Assembly (NCBI GenBank): GCA_019359725.1
Contig: JAHHGR010000005.1
Span: 32,067 to 96,066, forward strand
Reading direction: 5' to 3'
DNA: 64,000 bases
Source: Aphanocapsa lilacina HA4352-LM1
GTDB taxonomy: Bacteria; Cyanobacteriota; Cyanobacteriia; Gloeobacterales; Gloeobacteraceae
The notes under the pieces were generated by a model, which made no database searches, had not been told where the DNA came from, and worked only from the letters and a program-made list of their open reading frames with translations. A program made the translations under genes and the position numbers. Shown here piece by piece: positions 57,693 to 64,000 of this stretch; position 1 is the first letter of the stretch; each line of letters begins with the position of its first letter.

Positions 57693-58724
57693 TCAGCTTT
57701 CGGCATCCGCTTCCTCCAGGGAGGCAGAAAGGTTGAGAGTATAAGCGCCTTCCTTGCGGGAATCGCGCTCGATGTGCAGATAGTAAACCCCAGCTTCGAG
57801 GGTGCGGCCCAGGGTGTCGCCAAAATCGGTGCGGTCGCTGCGCTCCAGACGTTCGCCGTTGCGGTTGAGCAGCGAAGCGTGGGCTACCCGTCCTTCGAGC
57901 ATCAGGTTGAGGCGGCTTTCAGAAGCCAGTTCGAAGCGAAAAAAATCTTCTTCGTCGGCGCTGCCCACCCAGTCTTTGAAGTTTTGCGCCTCGCCCAAGG
58001 TGCCGACATCGGTGGCGGTGCTGAGCGTATCGTCGCCGGGTCGCGAATCGATCGCGCTTGCTGTGAGCATCAAGTTGTAGGTGCCCACGCGCCTGCGGCT
58101 GCCGCGTACCCAGGCATAGTAGGTGCCCGCCTTCAAACTGCGGTCGATGGCCACACCGGCGGGGCCGCGCTCGGAGGTGAGGATCTCTTTGCCGCTCGCA
58201 TCCAGGATGGCGGCGGCGGCGGCTGTGCCGTCCGCGAGCACCTGCACCGTGCTGGGGCCGTTCAGGGTGAAGCGGTAGAAATCCTGACGATCGATGGGTT
58301 TGGTCTCGCCGCGGAGGGGCTGTTTGCCGTCAAGATTGGCAACGGCGATGGCCGTCGCCAGGCTGTTGCCCTGGCTGTCGGACTGCAGGGTGGCCAGATC
58401 CGCTTCGTGCTCTTCGGGCGGTGGCGGCGGTGGCGGAACAACCCCCAGGCGATCCGTCGGCTTTGGGTCGGGCCGAGAACTCGCCTGCAGACCGCCGTCG
58501 GCGTCTTCGCAGGTGGCGTTGACCACCCGGCACAGTTGCAAAAACACCTGGCCCGCCACCGGCAGTTTGACCAGCGACGGCCCGGCCCAGTTGAGCAATA
58601 GACCCAGGCCCACCGTAGCCGTCAGCCCGGTACCCGCTCGAAACCACAGCTGCTCGTCGATTCGCTTTTTGACCACAGGCTGTCCACTCCCCCGCGCGGA
58701 AGCGCCCGGCGCGCCACTAGCCAC
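57693..58724 (-). CDS. TM-anchored protein with two pre-peptidase C-terminal (PPC)-like domains
   Basis: QDFYRFTLNGPSTVQVLADGTAAAAAILDASG...GTYYAWVRG and EDFFRFELASESRLNLMLEGRVAHASLLNRNG...GVYYLHIERD. Confidence 0.85.
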   Translation of the reverse strand: MASGAPGASARGSGQPVVKKRIDEQLWFRAGTGLTATVGLGLLLNWAGPSLVKLPVAGQVFLQLCRVVNATCEDADGGLQASSRPDPKPTDRLGVVPPPPPPPEEHEADLATLQSDSQGNSLATAIAVANLDGKQPLRGETKPIDRQDFYRFTLNGPSTVQVLADGTAAAAAILDASGKEILTSERGPAGVAIDRSLKAGTYYAWVRGSRRRVGTYNLMLTASAIDSRPGDDTLSTATDVGTLGEAQNFKDWVGSADEEDFFRFELASESRLNLMLEGRVAHASLLNRNGERLERSDRTDFGDTLGRTLEAGVYYLHIERDSRKEGAYTLNLSASLEEADAES

Positions 58725-58762
58725 AGGTTAGCTCACCGCACCGACTGCGCGTCAGACCTTGC

Positions 58763-61345
58763 CTACTGGGGGGATTTGCTGCTTTTTAGGGCGCTCAGGC
58801 TGTGCTGCATCGCCCAGATCGCCATCGGCCTCAGGTACATACAGGCGCGAAAGGTGCGCGCTGGAGTGAGCGCCTCGGGGGTGCGAAACTGCAACCCGCC
58901 CCCGTAGACATTGGCGACAACCGCCTCGGCGATGGCCAGTCCCTCGCGCCGCAAGCCGTTGCGGATCATAAAGGCGGCGAGGCCAAAGTTGATGCCGGTC
59001 CAGACTTCCGAGGGGTGCTCGGTGTCGCCGATAAAAGACCCGTCGGCGTTCGTGCCGTTGGCGCAGCCGAAGCGCCCGCCATAAAATTTCACAAAACAGG
59101 TCTGGTAAACCGTTTCGAGCGCCGAGCGCGCCTGGGCCACCGGCACGATGTCCGCGAGATTGCACACCTGGGCGTAATATTCGCCGCACAACTGATCGGC
59201 CATGATCGCTTCGGAATTTTTGCTCTGGCTGTCGATGCGGTAGTAGCGGCCGTTCCAGAGGGTCTTTTCGTACAAAGGCTGGGCCTGGGCGTACCAGGCA
59301 CCGAACTGCTGAACCGCCGCCGCGTCGCCCACGAGCTTGCCCATCTCGACGGCGGCAAGCAGCGCCGCAAGCCACAGCCCGCCGCAGTAGGCGCTGATCC
59401 CCTTGAGGGGCCAGGCGTCGTAGGTGCAGTCCGGCGGGCCGCCGTTTTCGGGAAATCCGTCCCCATCCTGGTCAAAAGTCCTCTTGAGGCGTATCAGGGC
59501 CGCTTTGGACGCGGGCCAGCAGTAGCGCACAAAGTTCAGATCGCGTTTGCCGGTATCGACGTAGTCGCGGTAGACCTGCAGCACGAAGTCGCAGGGCAGG
59601 TCCTTCCAGAGGTTGCAGTCCTGGTAGGTGGTGTAGTTGTTCTTGATCCACGGATCTTCGTTGGGAGCCCCCAGGTCGTGGGGCAGCGCGTCGCGGGATT
59701 TGCGCTTGGCGACGGTTTTGGTGTAGCCGATAATGCGCGTCGAATCGTCCTCGTCGGGCACGGCGTCGGCGTAGGCCCGCAGCACCGCTTTGTCGATTTC
59801 AGGCCAGTTCATCAGCAGCGCAAACGACCCGTAAAGCCTGACATCGAGCGAGTCGTACCAGCGGTAGTCGATCGATTCGAGGACTGCGAAGCGGCCCTGG
59901 CCGGGGGGAGCTTTGGCGATATCGGCGAGGGAAGCGATTTTTTCAGGAACCGGGCCGTTCTCCCAGAGGGTGCCGCCGCTGGTGAGATAGTACAGCTCGT
60001 TAAAGAGCGCCTGCTTGTACCAGTCCGGCAGGCTCGGATCGGCAAGGACCGGGTTTTGCCACTCCTGGATCTGCCGGTCCCAGTCGGCGTAATTATCCAG
60101 AGCCTCGGTGGCGATCTTCCAGGCGTTGCGGCCGCTCTTGTCGAAGTGCTTGGTGTAGTAGCGGTAGCGGCGCACCCCCTGGGCGAATTCCATGATCGGC
60201 AAATCCCAGGCGAGGGCCATCGGCACCACCCTGCGCTCGCCAGGTTTGAGGGTGAAGCGCACCGCCATCGCCGCCGCGATCCGCTCGCCCTTGGCCGCCG
60301 GCCGGATCGAGACCAGATCGCCGAGGCGGCCGGTAGTAGCGAACGGTTGCCAGACCTCCAGGCCGTTGCCGGTCGGATCGAAGCGGGTGTGATAAGTGAT
60401 TTCGACGCCAGGCTCGCGGGTGGTCGCGATCACGAACTGGCCGTCCGCTTCGGCGGTGACAAAGGGACGCTCGCTGACGGCGGCGGTGGCCGGGGCGGGC
60501 TTTTGCTGTTCGGTGTAGCCCGAGGCGCGGCCCATGGTCAGCCCCCGGTAGGCGTCCTCCTCGCGCGCCGAATTGAAGTTGCCGGTGCTCTCGCCCCAGT
60601 ACGGCTCGTAGTCGTAGACGGGCGTGTCGTCGTCGCGCACTTTCACTGCTCTGGATTTGAATTGGTTGGTAAACCAGCCCACCATGTTTTCCCAACTGAC
60701 CAGAATGCTCAGGGTGACGGGTTGGTCGGTCGGATTGAAGGCGGTCCACTCGAAGACGGCCACCGGGTAACTGGTCTGCTGGTAGTTGTTGGGGATGATG
60801 GGCGAGAACTGCTTCAGCTGCACGTGGCTGTTGAAAAAGCCCTCGTAGGTGAACCACGAGCGCGGATAGAGGGCTGCGTAGGTGCCCGCACCTTTGGGAT
60901 AGGTCCAGTCCCAGGCGCCCAGGCTGCCGTCTGCGGGTTTTTCGGTACAAAGCACCTTCGCGCGCGGTTTGGCCCCTGCGCTCTGCTCAAAGAGGGCAAA
61001 CTGACAGACCGGCTGGGAGCGAAAGTAGTGATCGCCGCTGTCGAGGTGCCAGAGGGTAAAGTCCCCCCGGTGCGATCGGCCGATGCAGCCCGCACCGAAG
61101 CCCCCCAGGGGCATGCCGTGCCAGTAACCGTCGTCGATGTTGCTCGGGTAGCGCACCTTGAAGGCCTCCGCGATCGGCTGACCGATGGGGTAAGTCCAGC
61201 TGGTTTTGGGCACCTCGGCGCGCAAAGCGGCGAGGGTGGCGGTCGTACCGGCCGGAGCGGCCCGGCCGGACCGGGAAAGCGCCAGGGGCAACGAGGCGGC
61301 AAGCAAGGCGGAGCGCAAAAAATTTCGGCGGGAGTAAGCACCCAT
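58763..61345 (-). CDS. GH116 non-lysosomal glucosylceramidase-like protein with Tat signal
   Basis: MGAYSRRNFLRSALLAASLPLALSRSGRA; FEWTAFNPTDQPVTLSILVSWENMVGWFTNQF; LFNELYYLTSGGTLWENG; PENGGPPDCTYDAWPLKGISAYCGGLWLAAL. Confidence 0.92.
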   Translation of the reverse strand: MGAYSRRNFLRSALLAASLPLALSRSGRAAPAGTTATLAALRAEVPKTSWTYPIGQPIAEAFKVRYPSNIDDGYWHGMPLGGFGAGCIGRSHRGDFTLWHLDSGDHYFRSQPVCQFALFEQSAGAKPRAKVLCTEKPADGSLGAWDWTYPKGAGTYAALYPRSWFTYEGFFNSHVQLKQFSPIIPNNYQQTSYPVAVFEWTAFNPTDQPVTLSILVSWENMVGWFTNQFKSRAVKVRDDDTPVYDYEPYWGESTGNFNSAREEDAYRGLTMGRASGYTEQQKPAPATAAVSERPFVTAEADGQFVIATTREPGVEITYHTRFDPTGNGLEVWQPFATTGRLGDLVSIRPAAKGERIAAAMAVRFTLKPGERRVVPMALAWDLPIMEFAQGVRRYRYYTKHFDKSGRNAWKIATEALDNYADWDRQIQEWQNPVLADPSLPDWYKQALFNELYYLTSGGTLWENGPVPEKIASLADIAKAPPGQGRFAVLESIDYRWYDSLDVRLYGSFALLMNWPEIDKAVLRAYADAVPDEDDSTRIIGYTKTVAKRKSRDALPHDLGAPNEDPWIKNNYTTYQDCNLWKDLPCDFVLQVYRDYVDTGKRDLNFVRYCWPASKAALIRLKRTFDQDGDGFPENGGPPDCTYDAWPLKGISAYCGGLWLAALLAAVEMGKLVGDAAAVQQFGAWYAQAQPLYEKTLWNGRYYRIDSQSKNSEAIMADQLCGEYYAQVCNLADIVPVAQARSALETVYQTCFVKFYGGRFGCANGTNADGSFIGDTEHPSEVWTGINFGLAAFMIRNGLRREGLAIAEAVVANVYGGGLQFRTPEALTPARTFRACMYLRPMAIWAMQHSLSALKSSKSPQ

Positions 61346-61404
61346 GGACAACACCAACCCGATTTTCTCTCTCAAGAGAGTAACCCAATCCGGGGACAGC
61401 TCGA

Positions 61405-61869
61405 CTAAATCCAGCGGCGCACCCGCGCTTTGTAGCGGCGGTAAGCCTCCTCGAAGCGGCGCTCCAGATAGATTTCCTCGCGTTCGATAACGCCCCGGAC
61501 CATGATCCACAGCACCACCGGCAGTACCAACAGCGGCCAGAGGGCACCGAGCCACAGCGCCAGACCCGCGTACACCAGCGCCAGAGCGAGATAGATCGGA
61601 TTGCGGCTGAAGCGGTAGGATCCCTCCTCCACCAGACTGGTAGTTGCCTCGTAGGGGCTGAGCGGCGTGTTGCGCCGGGCCAGCTCCCGAAAACTCCACA
61701 ACGCAAGCCCCGCACCCAGCACCACCCCCGCTCCCCCCAGGGGGGGTGCCGCCCCGATTCCGACCCTCAGCGGCACCAGCCACTGCAGCAGCATCCCAAC
61801 GGCAAAACCCGCCCCAAAAATCAAAGGTGGCGGGGCAAGCACACCCGCGGTCGGCTGATGGTTCGACAT
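61405..61869 (-). CDS. Isoprenylcysteine carboxyl methyltransferase / PEMT-like membrane methyltransferase
   Basis: RRNTPLSPYEATTSLVEEGSYRFSRNPIYLALALVYAGLALW...EREEIYLERRFEEAYRRYKARVRRWI. Confidence 0.9.
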   Translation of the reverse strand: MSNHQPTAGVLAPPPLIFGAGFAVGMLLQWLVPLRVGIGAAPPLGGAGVVLGAGLALWSFRELARRNTPLSPYEATTSLVEEGSYRFSRNPIYLALALVYAGLALWLGALWPLLVLPVVLWIMVRGVIEREEIYLERRFEEAYRRYKARVRRWI

Positions 61870-61959
61870 TATGTTTAAAATTATGACAGCGGTAATGCTA
61901 TGGCGCTGGGCGGCCGCATAATCCTTGGATTATAGCAACCATAACTGGGGGTCTATCCT

Positions 61960-62175
61960 ATGACACTCGCCACCACTCCACCGGTTTCGAAAGAATTGCA
62001 GAGAATCCTGGATCGCGTTGCCGGTCTGGCGGCCAATCGCAAGGACGAAGTATTCGATCTGGTGCAGCAGGACGAGTCAATGCCCACCGATGTGTGCACC
62101 TGCACCTGGTGGGACGGTTGTTATTACTGCAAGGACGAAGACGGGCTGTGGCACAGCGTCCGTTGCGTCACCTGA
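61960..62175 (+). CDS. Small Cys/Trp-rich peptide (71 aa)
   Basis: MTLATTPPVSKELQRILDRVAGLAANRKDEVFDLVQQDESMPTDVCTCTWWDGCYYCKDEDGLWHSVRCVT. Confidence 0.6.
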   Translation: MTLATTPPVSKELQRILDRVAGLAANRKDEVFDLVQQDESMPTDVCTCTWWDGCYYCKDEDGLWHSVRCVT

Positions 62176-62285
62176 AACTAGGTGGGAGCGAAGCTTTTTG
62201 AAGGCTTTCGGTTGGTAGCCTGCCGCATGTGTCAAAGTAGTGTCCGTAGTCGCGGTAGCTTCGACCTCTGGCCAGGATACTCGTA

Positions 62286-62903
62286 GTGCTCAACGGCAAG
62301 GGCGGCGTCGGCAAGACGACGACGGCCGTCAATCTGGCGGCGGCGCTGGCCGAAAACAGGCGCGTGCTGCTGGTCGACGCCGATCCCCAGGGATCCGCCT
62401 CCTGGTGGGTGGAGCGCAACCCGACAGGACTCGGTTTCGATGTGGCCCAGGAGACCGCACCGCAGCTGTTGAGCAACCTGCGCTCGCTGGAAGATTATGC
62501 CGTGGTCGTGGTGGACACCCCCCCGGCGCTGGCTTCGGAGGCCCTGGCGGCGGTGGTGCCGGTGGCCGACTATCTGGTGTTGCCCACTCCGCCCGCTCCG
62601 ATGGATCTGGCGGTGCTGGTGGAGACGGTGCGCCGGGCGGTGGTGCCCACCGGCGTCGCCCACCGGGTGCTGCTCACCCGCGTCGATCCGCGCAGCGTCG
62701 GGGAGGCTCTCGAAGCGCAGAACACCCTGACGGAGGTAGGTATTCCTGCTTTTCACACCTTTATCCGCGCCTATAAAGCCCACGAGCGCGCCGCCCTCGA
62801 AGGGTTACCCATTACCCGCTGGCGGGGCAAAAACGCCCGCGAGGCTGAAGCCGACTACCGCCGGGTCGTCGACGAACTGCACCGTGACTGGGAGAAACGA
62901 TGA
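62286..62903 (+). CDS. ParA/MinD-like P-loop ATPase
   Basis: [45 protein letters not shown] start or slightly upstream. Confidence 0.93.
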   Translation: MLNGKGGVGKTTTAVNLAAALAENRRVLLVDADPQGSASWWVERNPTGLGFDVAQETAPQLLSNLRSLEDYAVVVVDTPPALASEALAAVVPVADYLVLPTPPAPMDLAVLVETVRRAVVPTGVAHRVLLTRVDPRSVGEALEAQNTLTEVGIPAFHTFIRAYKAHERAALEGLPITRWRGKNAREAEADYRRVVDELHRDWEKR

Positions 62904-63448
62904 CCAGAAAACGCCTTTCAGACTTGCTGCGCACCGAACAGCAAAAAAATCACACCCACGCCGATGAGCCCCTCTGCGAGGAGACGGCAGTAGAGGAAGC
63001 GACCACTCCCACCGAGGCGCAGGAGCCGCAGCGGACCACGCGCCGCAGCCCGACCAAGGCCGATCTGGAGGTGACCATCGCTGAACTCAAGGTGCAGCTG
63101 AGCGAAGTGCAACAGGCCAGTGCCGCTTACCAACAAGCATCGGCCCAGGCCAGGGCGCGCATCGAGGAGCTGGAGCGGCAGCTTGCCGCAGCCCACAAGA
63201 TTCCCCCCGACTCCCTGCGCCAGTTGCAGGCCAAACTTGACGCCGTGCAGCAAGAGGCCCTCCAACTGGCCCAGGCCAACAGCCGCCTGCTCGAAGAGAT
63301 CAAAAGCCTCAAGCAAGAACCCAGTCCGACCAAGCCGACAGCAGCTATCCGGCCGGTTGTTCCCAAACCGATCCCAGCTTCCCGTCCCAGATCATCTGTC
63401 CCGACTGCGGCACCTACGGACGCTCAAATTCCCGACTGGATGCTCTAA
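62900..63448 (+). CDS. Coiled-coil hypothetical protein, likely ParA partner
   Basis: ATGA overlap with ParA; long Gln/Ala/Glu coiled coil [45 protein letters not shown]. Confidence 0.75.
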   Translation: MTRKRLSDLLRTEQQKNHTHADEPLCEETAVEEATTPTEAQEPQRTTRRSPTKADLEVTIAELKVQLSEVQQASAAYQQASAQARARIEELERQLAAAHKIPPDSLRQLQAKLDAVQQEALQLAQANSRLLEEIKSLKQEPSPTKPTAAIRPVVPKPIPASRPRSSVPTAAPTDAQIPDWML

Positions 63449-63877
63449 GTGCCGATTGCCGTGCGATGTTGCCCTTGCCTGGGGTGCAAGGCGGCAGGAA
63501 CCGATTTGTCGCTTCGGAGCAGTTGCTGGTAGACAGCGACCAGTTCGCCGTTGAGCTTATGAATATTGTATTGTGATTCCACCCGGGCCCGGCCGGCCCG
63601 GCCGAACGCAGGCCAGATTTGCGGGTTGCTCACCAGGTAGCCGAGTTTTTCGACGATCGCCTCGACGTCGCGCTCGGGTACCAGAAAGCCTGCAGCACCA
63701 TCTTCTACCAGTTCGGGAATCCCTCCATGCCAGGTACTGACTACAGGCAATCCCATCGCCATTGCTTCTTTGAGCGTGTTGGCGGGTCCATCCTCGTCTC
63801 CCTGCCTGCTGGTCACACTCGTGGAGATAAAAAGCTGAGCACCACCGAGGATTTCGATAATCTCCGCCTGATTCTTA
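63445..63877 (-). pseudogene. Group 1 glycosyltransferase C-terminal fragment, cut by IS insertion
   Basis: VSKNQAEIIEILGGAQLFISTSVTSRQGDEDGPANTLKEAMAMGLPVVSTWHGGIPELVEDGAAGFLVPERDVEAI...; homology stops at about 63877. Confidence 0.75.
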
Positions 63878-64000
63878 GAGACCGTCTGTTAAGACAATCT
63901 AAAGCGGCAGCTTGATAGACCAAGCAGGGTGGAGCCTGAGAAAATCTCACCTGCCGCTACCTGCCATGGAACGCAAGCCCTACAAGAGTGACCTCACAGA
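63878..64000 (+). mobile_element. IS5-like element, left end plus transposase start (truncated by window edge)
   Basis: gagaccgtctgttaag terminus; transposase begins ATG 63966: MERKPYKSDLT. Confidence 0.7.

Noticed and set aside
58802-61408. 868-aa + strand ORF
   Set aside because: Antisense of the GH116 gene; long only because of high GC content.

Overview
This is a high-GC, gene-dense bacterial chromosome segment. It is most likely from a cyanobacterium, and Gloeobacter is my guess from the gene content and style (homogentisate phytyltransferase-like UbiA, DUF1997, DUF2808, LabA-like NYN protein, Uma2 relics, RppA/RppB-like two-component pair). I ran no database search.

Housekeeping genes: htpG, frr, coaE, prmA, thiO, serA, moaA, metG, rsmI, an RseP/S2P-like protease, cbiB/cobD, mnmE, and two tRNAs (initiator Met-CAU and Thr-CGU).

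Accessory material: a PIN-domain toxin/antitoxin pair, at least five decayed or truncated IS elements (IS982-, IS3-, IS3-, IS630- and IS30-like), and an IS5-like element entering at the right edge. There is also a MITE-like insertion with 17-bp perfect TIRs nested in an IS3 relic, several gene relics, and three sets of duplicated secreted-protein genes.

Most interesting points:
(1) A histidine kinase whose H-box His is replaced by Tyr, next to a decapitated TonB receptor.
(2) A matrixin-like protein with HAVGH in place of HExGH.
(3) A XerC-like recombinase lacking the first catalytic Arg and the HxxR His.
(4) A textbook TetR-type promoter whose 17-bp spacer contains the palindrome ACCGAACGTTCGGT.
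(5) 11-bp-periodic Pho-box-like repeats conserved in front of two tandem PhoX/DUF839 genes.
(6) A family of adjacent secreted proteins sharing an uncharacterised N-terminal motif.
(7) A ComJ/Nin-like protein.
(8) A small Cys/Trp-rich peptide.

The supplied ORF track misses two genes I can read: a left-edge TonB-like protein and a 47-aa membrane protein.
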